Of a stretch of DNA of 64,000 nt, positions 1 to 7,718 are shown in pieces. The notes beneath the pieces were generated by a model. It was not told the DNA's origin, did no database searches, and worked only from the letters and a program-made list of their open reading frames with translations. This DNA comes from Fen-1273 sp963837815. GTDB lineage: Bacteria; Bacteroidota; Ignavibacteria; UBA10030; UBA6906. Each line of letters opens with the position of its first letter. Within the stretch, counting starts at the first letter, position 1. Both the position numbers and the translations under genes were made by a program. The stretch covers positions 868,001 to 932,000 of the forward strand of contig CAWIOS010000012.1 of assembly GCA_963837815.1 (NCBI GenBank), written 5' to 3'.

Positions 1-284
1 TTCTGGACCATCGCCCGGACTATCGCAAAGGGATTGACGCCGGGGTGATAATAGAACCACCTGTCCTCGCGGCGGATCAGGATTTCCTTCAGCCTGCGCG
101 GGATCTCCTCCGGCGATGTGCGGAGCCTCCACACACCATCCGGGGCAAGAAACGCCTGGACGAACTTCCCGTTCCTGTCTTCCACGACAATTGAGTAAGG
201 CTTCAGCGGAGGGAGGGGGAACAGGAGAGAGAGAACCAGAAACGCAACAGGGAAAACAGCCGCAACAAGAAGCCCGCGAAACAT
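1..284 (-). CDS. pbpC: Penicillin-binding protein 1C, N-terminal part (runs off the window)
   Basis: Reading leftward from ATG at 284, the frame stays open to the window edge and gives 94 residues. A short cytoplasmic start is followed by one hydrophobic segment (residues about 4-27, the membrane anchor). Next comes the beginning of a GT51 peptidoglycan glycosyltransferase domain, with the donor-site stretch EDRWFYYHPGVNPFAIVRA (around residues 73-92) containing the catalytic Glu of the ED-[RK]-x-F motif. PbpC proteins polymerise peptidoglycan strands at the inner membrane and normally continue into a transpeptidase domain, which lies outside this window. The family call rests on the motif and anchor together. 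The partner gene yfhM-type alpha-2-macroglobulin, often adjacent, cannot be checked here. Confidence 0.85.
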   Translation of the reverse strand, partial: MFRGLLVAAVFPVAFLVLSLLFPLPPLKPYSIVVEDRNGKFVQAFLAPDGVWRLRTSPEEIPRRLKEILIRREDRWFYYHPGVNPFAIVRAMVQ

Positions 285-503
285 GATCCGTCGTGGCTGC
301 CGCATAGGTGAAAAGCGAATGGTTGATGACGCAATCCGGACGCCAGGGGAAAACGCCGCGTGGCGGGAAGGCGCGGACGGGAAATGTATGTCGGGAATAT
401 AGAGAAGGGTGTGTCTGAAGTCAAGATTATGGATCGCGACAGCCGGATCCACCCGGGGCCCGATCTGGCCCGGGTGACGTCAGGGAGCTCTTCCTCGTCC
501 GTG

Positions 504-532
504 TTGACACCCCTCCGTTTCCGGAGTATATT
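504..532 (+). promoter_or_regulatory. Strong sigma70-type promoter
   Basis: TTGACA at 504-509, a 17-nt spacer and TATATT at 527-532 make an almost perfect housekeeping promoter reading right, with transcription expected to begin near 539. The first gene downstream starts at 614, leaving a leader of roughly 75 nt. The 285-613 gap holds this promoter and the leader hairpin; I see no gene in it. Confidence 0.75.
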
Positions 533-546
533 ACTCTGCATACGAG

Positions 547-580
547 GGCATTCCGGCAGACCCCGTGGACGAGGAATGCC
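547..580 (+). other. Leader hairpin (8-bp inverted repeat)
   Basis: GGCATTCC (547-554) and GGAATGCC (573-580) are perfect inverted repeats separated by 18 nt. They lie between the promoter at 504-532 and the ATG at 614, so the transcript leader could fold into a stem-loop. No T-run follows, so it is not an obvious terminator. It could equally be a protein-binding palindrome. Confidence 0.45.
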
Positions 581-613
581 GTTAACACCTGCGGTCTTCC
601 GTCAGGCTGGATT

Positions 614-1126
614 ATGATTCAGCTCGCATTGTTCGCAACGCTCGCCGTGCATTCCCCGCCGGCTGTGCGGTTCCCCTCAATCCCGGATACATCGCGGAGA
701 ACGGATACCACGGAGGTCCGCCGGGTGTCACCGACAACACGACCGGTGCCCGAGCAATTCGAATGGGGCCAGTTCCTGAGACAGGAGACGGTCCTGGACA
801 GGATGCTCTCGCTCGAGGAAAACGGTGTGAATCCGGCCGATTCAATCGATGCGTTTCTCAGGATTCATCCCGATCTGAGGGAACTCGTTCTTCGCGAGCT
901 TCTCATGCCTTCGCCCCGACCCGGCTTTATCGCATCGTCACCTCCGTCACAGAATGATGTCTGGCGTCTTACCGGCAATTATCGGATGAGTGAATTCGAA
1001 AGGAACGGGCTGATCCAGGCACGCGAGTCAGAGCTGCGCGACAGATGGACGGACTCAAGAATTTTCATGGCGCAGGTCAACTTCCTCGGCGCGCTGCTGT
1101 GGCTTCTCGGGCTCTTCCCGAAATAG
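614..1126 (+). CDS. Hypothetical exported protein
   Basis: The 170-residue product is not recognised as a known family. It starts with a short hydrophobic stretch (about residues 2-15, signal-peptide-like but without long positive charge), followed by a proline- and charge-rich region. The middle (residues about 50-140) is polar and probably helical, with the segment RQETVLDRMLSLEENGVNP. The last 20 residues are hydrophobic (FLGALLWLLGLFPK) and could be a membrane tail. It is the first gene behind the strong promoter at 504-532, so it is probably expressed monocistronically. No upstream Shine-Dalgarno is evident before the ATG, so the start could lie slightly downstream. Confidence 0.6.
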   Translation: MIQLALFATLAVHSPPAVRFPSIPDTSRRTDTTEVRRVSPTTRPVPEQFEWGQFLRQETVLDRMLSLEENGVNPADSIDAFLRIHPDLRELVLRELLMPSPRPGFIASSPPSQNDVWRLTGNYRMSEFERNGLIQARESELRDRWTDSRIFMAQVNFLGALLWLLGLFPK

Positions 1127-1312
1127 GCGCCGCCTTGACCTCCGCCGATTGATAGATTCTTTCACTCCTTTTCTCACGATGCTTGCGTTTGGGAGGGTCC
1201 GGAGTTAAATTCACTTAGCGACAAGATCATTGAGATGACCTCCGTTGACTAATCCGCCCGCGCGGAGAGACAATGGAGGTCTTCTCTTTCAAGATGGGAC
1301 GGGCGGCCGGGA

Positions 1313-1510
1313 GTGATCATGGCAATGACCGCGGAGAAAGCAAACCGGCGCTGCGGATTCGAATGGCTTGACATCAGCGTGGCGGAGACGCTGTTGTACA
1401 ACATGCGTCATGTTCAGCATCACGCCGCACAGCTCAACATGCTGCTGCAGAACATCGATTCGGCGCCCCGCTGGGTCAAAAAGACAAACGCTCCGTCTCT
1501 CGACATGTAG
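1313..1510 (+). pseudogene. DinB-family protein, C-terminal remnant
   Basis: Only about 65 residues are present. They contain the hallmark C-terminal helix of DinB/YfiT-like metal-dependent proteins, LLYNMRHVQHHAAQLNMLL (residues about 27-45), with the closely spaced histidines that help bind the metal, and end with a typical DSAPRWVKK tail. Full DinB proteins run to about 150-170 residues, so the first two-thirds of the four-helix bundle and its other histidine ligand are missing. No in-frame upstream sequence restores them. I interpret this as a truncated, probably non-functional leftover. A short functional peptide cannot be excluded. Confidence 0.6.
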
Positions 1511-1540
1511 TACAGTTCTCATTCTTCACCGGAGAAACCA

Positions 1541-2023
1541 ATGAAGCAGCAATGTCATATTTCATTTGTCTACGGAAGCTGGATGGTCCTTCTGATTGGA
1601 GCCGGGTTCTATCTGTTTCGTGGCAGCGTGGTGCAGGCCGCGGTCTGGGTCTTTTTCGTCGGCCTGTTCCTGTGGCTGTACGTGAAGTACTTCCCTTCCC
1701 TTGCGAAATTCATGGGGTACGGATCGGTGGCGGACAAGCCGGCGAACAATTTACAGAGTTCAAGAGCCAGGGTAATACTGTATACGGGGGTCGGGTGCCC
1801 GTTCTGCCCGATTGTGGAAAAGAGGCTGACCGAACTTCAAAAAAAGATGGGATTCGAGCTATCGAAGATCGACGTCACGCTCAAGCCTGATCTGCTTATC
1901 AAGAAGGGAATCCGCGCATTGCCGGTCATCGAGGTGGCGGCAGCCCTCAGGGTGGGGAACGGCACGAGCGAGGAGATCGCAGAATTCATACTTGCCCATT
2001 CCGCGGCGCACCAGGGAGCCTGA
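1541..2023 (+). CDS. Membrane-anchored thioredoxin/glutaredoxin-fold protein
   Basis: This 160-residue protein has two hydrophobic segments near the N-terminus (about residues 10-27 and 32-50), followed by a small redox domain from about residue 75. That domain contains GVGCPFCP, an active-site CxxC (CPFC, about residues 87-90) at the start of a helix, and the cis-proline motif ALPVIEV around residues 127-133, both expected of a thioredoxin fold. It probably exchanges disulfides at the membrane surface. The fold is clear but the partner is unknown. It stands alone, 30 nt after the DinB remnant. Confidence 0.65.
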   Translation: MKQQCHISFVYGSWMVLLIGAGFYLFRGSVVQAAVWVFFVGLFLWLYVKYFPSLAKFMGYGSVADKPANNLQSSRARVILYTGVGCPFCPIVEKRLTELQKKMGFELSKIDVTLKPDLLIKKGIRALPVIEVAAALRVGNGTSEEIAEFILAHSAAHQGA

Positions 2024-2173
2024 CCGTGGGAAAAATGCACTCTACGATCCGGCCTGCGACAAAAGCGGACCCGAAAGCGTACCGATCCGGGATGAGATTG
2101 AACCTGAGATCCGGCTGCATCCAGCGGTCACACAATAATTCTCCCCATTACGCGAAACGAAGAACCCGTTGAC

Positions 2174-2947
2174 ATGAACATGGCGCTCCTGGCTCATCTC
2201 TGGTCTTCCCCGGACGTATGGATATTTACGATCGTCCTCTCGGCGACGTTCCCTGCGGCGGGGATCCTGCTCCTCCGCAGACTCCTGTCACGGGGGCAAG
2301 AAGATGGGAGATTACGAAAGCTTCGGATCTATGCCTGCATCATCCTTTCCGAGTGGGTATTTGTCGCCGCCCTCATCTGGATCACCAACCGGCACGCCCT
2401 CACGTTCGTCGATATTGGAGAACATGCGGGAAATGCCCGCCTGACGATTGCCGTCACGCTCGCGCTTCTGATCGTCATCGCATTCATGGCCAACTTCAAT
2501 GTCCGACAGCTTCGACGGTCGGCGCGTGAGAAGCTTGAAGCTGAGATCGGTGCAATACGACACTTTTTGCCTGAGAGCAAGCCGGAGATTGCCGTTTTCG
2601 TCCTCATAGCGCTTACAGCAGGGATCTGTGAAGAGCTTCTTTACAGGGGCTGGCTGCAGAACCTGATCGCTGCCGGCACGGGGTCCATCTGGGCAGGGCT
2701 CATTCTGGGAGCGGTCATATTCGGGGCCGGACACGCCTATCAGGGGAAGAGCGGGATGATTCAGACCGGCATCATAGGATTGATATTCGGGGGAGTCTTC
2801 CTCCTCACCGGGGGGCTTGTCGCAGGCCAGATCCTGCATGTGTCGATCGACGCCGTCAACGGGATCGTCGGAAGTTATGCGCTCTCGCTCCTGAAAACTG
2901 ATGCAGGGGTACGGAACGTGCAGAAACCCTCGCGTGGGAGCAAATGA
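2174..2947 (+). CDS. CPBP-family intramembrane glutamic protease
   Basis: The 257-residue polytopic membrane protein has about six to eight hydrophobic segments. The three Abi/CPBP signatures appear in order: EELLYRGWLQ (about residues 154-163, with the catalytic Glu pair and Arg), a second motif with GAGHAYQG (about 187-194) and a third around HVSIDAVNG (about 222-230). These residues form the intramembrane active site shared with CAAX prenyl endopeptidases such as Rce1. Bacterial members process membrane peptides or take part in bacteriocin self-protection; the substrate here cannot be told. It is a single gene with no obvious operon partner. Confidence 0.8.
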   Translation: MNMALLAHLWSSPDVWIFTIVLSATFPAAGILLLRRLLSRGQEDGRLRKLRIYACIILSEWVFVAALIWITNRHALTFVDIGEHAGNARLTIAVTLALLIVIAFMANFNVRQLRRSAREKLEAEIGAIRHFLPESKPEIAVFVLIALTAGICEELLYRGWLQNLIAAGTGSIWAGLILGAVIFGAGHAYQGKSGMIQTGIIGLIFGGVFLLTGGLVAGQILHVSIDAVNGIVGSYALSLLKTDAGVRNVQKPSRGSK

Positions 2948-3045
2948 TTCAGGTGTCCATTCCCCGTGAGAAGCCAGCGGCAGCCACGGGGCTTTAGTGA
3001 CCCTCACCCCGGCGCCGTCAGCGGTCCGCCCCGGGGGGCCTCGTT

Positions 3046-3074
3046 TTGCGCATTTCGACGAAATACGATATTAT
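3046..3074 (+). promoter_or_regulatory. Putative sigma70-like promoter of the aldo/keto reductase gene
   Basis: TTGCGC (3046-3051), 17 nt, then TATTAT (3069-3074) read toward the start at 3110. The -10 is good and the -35 weak. A direct repeat ACGATATT occurs at 3065-3072 and again at 3087-3094, just before the Shine-Dalgarno AAGGGG, and might be a regulator site. Confidence 0.4.
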
Positions 3075-3109
3075 TCGCTCAGGTAACGATATTCAAGGGG
3101 ATGCGGATC

Positions 3110-4102
3110 ATGGATAAAGTCAAACTTGGCTCACAGGGCGCTATCGTCTCCCGGATGGGACTAGGGTGCATGGGGATGAGCGAATTTTACGGCGCGAGGA
3201 ATGACGAGGAATCGGCCGCCACAATACTCCGTGCCATCGATCTGGGGGTCACATTCCTCGATACGGCGGACACATACGGGATCGGCGACAACGAGGAGCT
3301 CGTAGGGAAGACGATACGAAAAGTGCGAGACAGTGTGTTCCTGGCAACAAAATTCGCAAACGTGCGGAAGAAGGAGGACCCGAATCACTGGGAAATCAGC
3401 GGCAAACCGGAATACGTGAAAGCCGCGTGCGACGCGTCGCTTCGGCGGCTGGGCGTCGATCACATCGATCTGTACTACCAGCACCGGGTTGACCCGAATA
3501 CCCCGATCGAAGAGACCGTGGGCGCGATGGCAGAGCTTGTCAGGGCGGGGAAGGTGCGGTATCTCGGCCTTTCGGAAGCCTCGCCGAAGACAATCCGGCG
3601 GGCGCACAAGGTGCATCCGATCACCGCGCTTCAGACCGAGTATTCACTCTGGGAACGGCATGTCGAGAAGGAAATATTGCCGACAGTTCGTGAACTCGGA
3701 ATAGGATTCGTGCCGTATAGCCCGCTGGGGCGGGGATTTCTCACCGGCGCATTCAAGAGCAGGAGCGACTTTGGCGATAAGGACGTCCGGGGAGTGCGGT
3801 ATCCGAGATTTACGGCAGAGAACTTCGACAAAAACCAGATACTTGTGGGGCGGCTGAAGGCCATCGCAAAGCGCAGGGGAGTTACACCGGGCCAGATGGC
3901 ACTCGCCTGGGTCCTTGCGAAGGGGAACGACGTGGTGCCGATACCGGGGACAAAACGGAGAAACTACCTCGAGGAAAACGCGGCAGCGGCCACTATCGTA
4001 CTCAGCACCGGGGAGATCGCAGAACTCGAGGCAGCCCTTCCGCCGGGAGAGATTGCGGGGGAGAGATATGCAGAAGCAAACATGAAGTCAATCGACAAAT
4101 GA
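3110..4102 (+). CDS. Aldo/keto reductase
   Basis: A 330-residue (beta/alpha)8 NADPH-dependent oxidoreductase of the AKR11/YajO-like group. The start at 3110 sits 9 nt after AAGGGG; an ATG at 3101 directly abuts that site and is less likely. Recognisable elements are the N-terminal GLGCMGMSEFYG, the catalytic Asp in DTADTYG (about residue 52), Tyr in the same motif, Lys in LATKFAN (about 82) and the His-containing DLYYQHRVDP (about 122-131). The NADP-binding end has PIPGTKRRNYLEEN. It reduces aldehydes or ketones in the cytoplasm; the natural substrate is unknown. It appears monocistronic, with its own promoter at 3046-3074. Confidence 0.9.
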   Translation: MDKVKLGSQGAIVSRMGLGCMGMSEFYGARNDEESAATILRAIDLGVTFLDTADTYGIGDNEELVGKTIRKVRDSVFLATKFANVRKKEDPNHWEISGKPEYVKAACDASLRRLGVDHIDLYYQHRVDPNTPIEETVGAMAELVRAGKVRYLGLSEASPKTIRRAHKVHPITALQTEYSLWERHVEKEILPTVRELGIGFVPYSPLGRGFLTGAFKSRSDFGDKDVRGVRYPRFTAENFDKNQILVGRLKAIAKRRGVTPGQMALAWVLAKGNDVVPIPGTKRRNYLEENAAAATIVLSTGEIAELEAALPPGEIAGERYAEANMKSIDK

Positions 4103-4203
4103 AAAAACCCGGAACGACTGGAGGTCGTGAACTACAGGCGCGGCATGTTGAACGATACGCTCACCTGGAGCGCCCCTTCGGTCACTCTTGACAGCCCGGT
4201 GCA

Positions 4204-4749
4204 ATGACGACGTACATCGCGTTGCTGCGCGGGGTCAACATCGGCGGCCACAAGAAGGTGGCAATGGCGGACCTTCGCGCCCTCCTCTCGCGGCTGGGTT
4301 TCGAAGACCCGCAGTCCCTGCTCCAGAGCGGCAATCTCGCGTTCAGGGGGAAGCAGCAGTCGATCGCAACGCTCGAACAAGTGCTGGAGTCGGAGATCAA
4401 GAAACGCCTTTCGGTCGAGACAATGGTATTCATCCGGACCGCGAAGGACATGCAGACGGTCGTGTCAGGCAACCCCTTCCCCGGCGAGGCAGAACGCGAT
4501 CCGGGCCACCTTGCGGTCATGTTCCTGAGGAGCGCACCGGCCCCCGCGGACGTGAAGGCGCTTCAGAAATCCCACCCGGGACCCGAAGTCCTTCGTTCGG
4601 AAGGGAGGCAAGCATACGTCACGTACCCCAACGGGTTTGCAAAAACCCGGCTCACGCTTCCGGTCATCGAAAAGGCGCTCAAGTCCAAGGGGACGGGGCG
4701 CAACTGGAACACGGTCGTGAAACTCGCTTCCGTGGACGCGGCCTCATGA
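4204..4749 (+). CDS. DUF1697 family protein
   Basis: The 181-residue product opens with the family signature YIALLRGVNIGGHKKVAM (residues 4-21) and continues with SLLQSGNLAFRG, the second conserved block of DUF1697 proteins. The usual family length is about 180, so it is complete. It has no signal peptide or membrane segments and is presumably cytoplasmic. Members are widespread in soil and environmental bacteria but have no established biochemical role. The gene lies in a series of same-strand small enzymes and shares no overlap with its neighbours. Confidence 0.85.
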   Translation: MTTYIALLRGVNIGGHKKVAMADLRALLSRLGFEDPQSLLQSGNLAFRGKQQSIATLEQVLESEIKKRLSVETMVFIRTAKDMQTVVSGNPFPGEAERDPGHLAVMFLRSAPAPADVKALQKSHPGPEVLRSEGRQAYVTYPNGFAKTRLTLPVIEKALKSKGTGRNWNTVVKLASVDAAS

Positions 4750-4950
4750 CCACCATCCCGCTAATGTCTCAAGGCTGACAGCCGAACCGAAGTGAATCAC
4801 CCGGCAGCACCCCCGCAACCGGACATGAAAAGCGGCTTTTACCGTACCCGCGCGTCGCGGGCCCGATCGACCCTTCGGCCTATGTTGCCGTTCTTTCAAT
4901 CGCGGCGATACAACCGCGACACAGCAGCCATCACATCCCACCCTCCGGAA

Positions 4951-5547
4951 ATGGCAGAACAGTTACCTGCGGAGTTTCGGACCCCGGCAGCGTTTCGCTC
5001 GTGGCTGAAGAAGAACCATTCGGTTAGCCCGGAGCTCATCGTACGCACATACAGAGTTCACGCGTCAAACAACGGGATCACGTACGCGCAGGCGCTCGAC
5101 GAGGCACTCTGTTTCGGCTGGATTGACGGCGTACGGCACAGCCTGGACAAAGACAGTTTTACGGTCCGGTTCTCTCCGCGAAAGCCCCGGAGCACCTGGA
5201 GCTACGTGAACGTACGACACGCCGTACGGCTCATTACAGAAGGGCGGATGGAAAAGCCGGGTCTTGCCGCATTTGAGGCGAGGGATCGGAAGAGGACCGG
5301 CATCTACTCGTTTGAACAACGCCCGACGGAGCTTTCTCCGGCGCTCGGGAAGAAGTTCCGGGATCAAAAGAAAGCCTGGGCGTTCTTTCAGGCAAGGGCT
5401 CCGTGGTACAAACGGGTGAGCATATTCTGGGTGATGAGCGCAAAGCGCGAGGAAACCCGCAAAAAAAGGCTCGGCATCCTTATCGCCTGCTCGGGACGCG
5501 GCGAGCCGATTCCGGCGCTGGCAAGAGAACGGAAACCTGCAATGTGA
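4951..5547 (+). CDS. YdeI/OmpD-associated-like protein
   Basis: The open frame extends upstream to 4792, but the family similarity begins at MAEQLPAEFRTPAAFRSWL, so the ATG at 4951 is chosen (198 residues). The central block, EALCFGWIDGVRHSLD followed by RFSPRKPRSTWSYVN, is the typical signature of YdeI/OmpD-associated proteins. The C-terminus carries the usual WAFFQARAPWYKR segment. The family has been linked in Salmonella to polymyxin and peptide tolerance and in Actinobacteria is often called bacteriocin-protection protein, but no activity is known. It is probably soluble and cytoplasmic. Confidence 0.8.
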   Translation: MAEQLPAEFRTPAAFRSWLKKNHSVSPELIVRTYRVHASNNGITYAQALDEALCFGWIDGVRHSLDKDSFTVRFSPRKPRSTWSYVNVRHAVRLITEGRMEKPGLAAFEARDRKRTGIYSFEQRPTELSPALGKKFRDQKKAWAFFQARAPWYKRVSIFWVMSAKREETRKKRLGILIACSGRGEPIPALARERKPAM

Positions 5548-5562
5548 ATTCCCGGCTTCACT

Positions 5563-6147
5563 TTGAAGACAGAGAGCCCATTGGCCGCAATTCCTGACAA
5601 CGCCGCCCTCATCATCATCGACCTGCAGAAGGCCATTGACCACCCCTCGTGGGGCGTACGGAACAACCCCGGTGCAGAGGAGAACATCCACCGCCTTCTC
5701 GAACACTGGCGCACAACATCCCGTCCCGTCATTCACATCAGGCACGCCTCCCGGTTTCCGGACTCGACGTACAGGGAAGGGCAGCCGGGCGCCGAGTTCA
5801 AAGAGGCGGCCATCCCGCTTCCCGGCGAGCCTGTTCTCACAAAACAGACGGGGAGCGCGTTCGTCGGGACTACTCTTGAATCCCTGCTGCGCGATCACGC
5901 GATCGCGGACGTCGTTATCGCAGGAGTCATCACGAACAACTCCGTGGAATCCACGGCACGGATGGCCGGCGACCTGGGGTTCAGGACGATCGTCGTATCG
6001 GACGCGACGTTTACATTCGGACGGAAGGATTTCGAGGGCAGGTTCAGGACGGCAGGTGAAGTTCACGCGATGTCGCTCGCCAATCTCGACGGCGAGTACG
6101 CATCAATTCAGACTACGGTTGACATACTCAAAGGAAGCCTGCGATGA
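5563..6147 (+). CDS. Isochorismatase-family hydrolase lacking the catalytic cysteine
   Basis: This 194-residue alpha/beta hydrolase begins at a TTG codon (5563); no better start lies before the conserved ALIIIDLQKAID strand with the catalytic Asp. The lysine of the triad probably sits in the conserved LTKQTGSAF block. The position of the nucleophilic cysteine in cysteine-hydrolase members (usually TNxCVE-[SA]T) reads TNNSVESTARMAG, with serine in place of cysteine. Family function is hydrolysis of amide or vinyl-ether bonds (isochorismate, nicotinamide, N-carbamoyl compounds). This substitution suggests an altered or lost activity. It overlaps the next gene by 4 nt and is probably co-translated with it. 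Confidence 0.75.
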   Translation: MKTESPLAAIPDNAALIIIDLQKAIDHPSWGVRNNPGAEENIHRLLEHWRTTSRPVIHIRHASRFPDSTYREGQPGAEFKEAAIPLPGEPVLTKQTGSAFVGTTLESLLRDHAIADVVIAGVITNNSVESTARMAGDLGFRTIVVSDATFTFGRKDFEGRFRTAGEVHAMSLANLDGEYASIQTTVDILKGSLR

Positions 6148-6560
6148 GCAGCGCGTTCATGGACAAATCGTCCCCCCCGGACGACAAAGCGCTTTCAGAC
6201 GTGCTCGGGAATTCGTTCAAGACCTGGGTCGAGATAAGGGACTCCGTGCGGAAGGAACACGGACCTGCTATCGAGGAGTGGAAATACTACGGCGTAAAAT
6301 CGGGCTGGGCGCTCAAGTTCCTTCTCAAAAAGCGGAACCTCTTTTTCCTCTCCGCCCAGGAGAAATACTTCAGGCTCGCGTTCATATTCGGGGACAAGGC
6401 CGTTGACACGATCGCCAAGAGCGACCTTCCCCCGGTGCTCATCCGCGAGGTGAAGGAAGCAAAGCGATACGCGGAAGGAAGGGGACTGCGACTCGAGATC
6501 AGGAACCGCTCCTCAATCAAGGTCGTGTTGAAACTCGTCGACATCAAGGTGCACTCCTGA
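6144..6560 (+). CDS. DUF3788 family protein
   Basis: The 138-residue protein overlaps the preceding hydrolase by ATGA. It carries the typical DUF3788 pattern: a segment ending IEEWKYYGVKSGWALKFLLKKRNL (quoted only as far as it identifies the family), then LFFLSAQEKYFRLAFIFG and a basic C-terminal helix rich in Glu, Lys and Arg. The fold is expected to be a small YdhG-like (DUF1801-related) alpha/beta domain. Function is unknown. No signal peptide or membrane segments are visible. Confidence 0.75.
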   Translation: MSSAFMDKSSPPDDKALSDVLGNSFKTWVEIRDSVRKEHGPAIEEWKYYGVKSGWALKFLLKKRNLFFLSAQEKYFRLAFIFGDKAVDTIAKSDLPPVLIREVKEAKRYAEGRGLRLEIRNRSSIKVVLKLVDIKVHS

Positions 6561-6565
6561 CTGTC

Positions 6566-7072
6566 ATGGACGCCGAGCGGCGCACAGAACGACTGACGCT
6601 TGTTCCCGGAACCGCGGACCACCTCCGGGCGGAGATGCAGTCGCCTGAAAAGCTGGGGATCCTCCTTGATGCGGATGTCCCGGCGGCCTGGCCCCCCGGA
6701 GAGTACGATGCGAACGCCCGCGAGTTCTTTCTCGAGCGAATGGAAAAAGCGGATCCTTCCGACGGGGGATGGTATGTCTGGTACGCGATTCTTCGCACCG
6801 GATCGGGAACACGCTCCGTTGTGATAGGGACAGGCGGGTTTCTCGGACCCCCGGGCCAAAAGGGGGAGATCGAGATCGGATATTCCGTGTCGGAGGCGTG
6901 GCGGGGCCAAGGGCTGGGGCGGGAGATGGTCGAGGGGCTCGTGCACGCGGCGCTCGACGACGCGCGTGTTCACCGGATACTCGCCAACACGGCGGGGGAC
7001 AATGCCCCCTCCCGTTCGATACTCGAGGGGGCGGGATTCATCCTGCCGGAGCAGGCGCCGAACCGGGCATGA
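6566..7072 (+). CDS. GNAT N-acetyltransferase (RimJ/RimL type)
   Basis: A 168-residue acetyltransferase. It starts with RTERLTLVPGTADHL, the usual first strand of RimJ/RimL-like enzymes. It has a central GTGGFLGPPGQKGEIEIGYS strand pair and the acetyl-CoA pyrophosphate loop RGQGLGREM (about residues 113-121, matching Q/R-x-x-G-x-G/A). The end, ILANTAGDNAPSRSILEGAGF, is the conserved motif B helix. The enzyme probably acetylates an amino group of a protein or small molecule. It starts 5 nt after the DUF3788 gene, so it may be the third gene of a small operon. Confidence 0.85.
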   Translation: MDAERRTERLTLVPGTADHLRAEMQSPEKLGILLDADVPAAWPPGEYDANAREFFLERMEKADPSDGGWYVWYAILRTGSGTRSVVIGTGGFLGPPGQKGEIEIGYSVSEAWRGQGLGREMVEGLVHAALDDARVHRILANTAGDNAPSRSILEGAGFILPEQAPNRA

Positions 7073-7273
7073 TACGATTTGAGCTTACCCGCAGTGGAGT
7101 CAATACGGCCGGACAGCGAGAATTGTGACACCCGGTGAGCAGCAAAACAGATCATTGAAGTAATGGTCTCCAATGCCGACATTACACGCCGCCCGGCGTT
7201 CTCCGCAGACGGATCGAGGTGAATCAATGAGCTCGAAAACGATCAATGGAAAAAGGGACCGGGGAAACTCGGC

Positions 7274-7687
7274 GTGCTGGCCCCCCTGATGGGAACCTGG
7301 AAGGCGGAGGCGATGACTCCCATGGGTAAAGTCAGGTGCACGCGTACATTCACCCGCACGCTCGGAGGGAAATACGTACAACTGACAGCGCGATGGGATT
7401 TCGGCAAGGGAGTGTACGAGGAACATGCACTGTACGGTGTCAGCGACGGCAAAGTCTCCTTCTGGTCATTCACGTCCGACGGAAAGCACTCGGAAGGAAC
7501 GATCGCAGACGGGAGCGACGTCCACAAGCAGGCGATCATGTTTGAAGCGGAAATGCCGGCCGGCCGAGCCCGGATGATATACTGGCCGCACGAGCAGGAG
7601 GGATTCCACTGGGCCGTTGAAGCGAAGACAAAGAAGGGATGGCGACGGTTCACCGATCACCATTATACTGCGGTCACCGAAAAGTAA
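7274..7687 (+). CDS. DUF1579-like small protein (start uncertain)
   Basis: The 137-residue product begins LAPLMGTWKAEAMTPMG, the pattern of small lipocalin-like beta-barrel proteins in which GTW marks the first strand, and continues with regular amphipathic strands. No catalytic motif is visible. The start is doubtful. GTG at 7274 has GGGGAAA six nt upstream, but the frame is open back to 7223, and a well-placed ATG at 7227 behind GAGGTGA lies in a different frame that stops quickly. An early frameshift or a non-AUG start cannot be excluded. The stretch 7073-7273 shows no other gene. Confidence 0.55.
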   Translation: MLAPLMGTWKAEAMTPMGKVRCTRTFTRTLGGKYVQLTARWDFGKGVYEEHALYGVSDGKVSFWSFTSDGKHSEGTIADGSDVHKQAIMFEAEMPAGRARMIYWPHEQEGFHWAVEAKTKKGWRRFTDHHYTAVTEK

Positions 7688-7718
7688 CCCGGCGGCGAAT
7701 TTACAGACGCGAGCACAC

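Noticed and set aside
203..541. Minus-strand frame of 112 codons overlapping the pbpC start
   Set aside because: It is out of frame with the penicillin-binding protein, lacks a family pattern and covers the strong promoter at 504-532.
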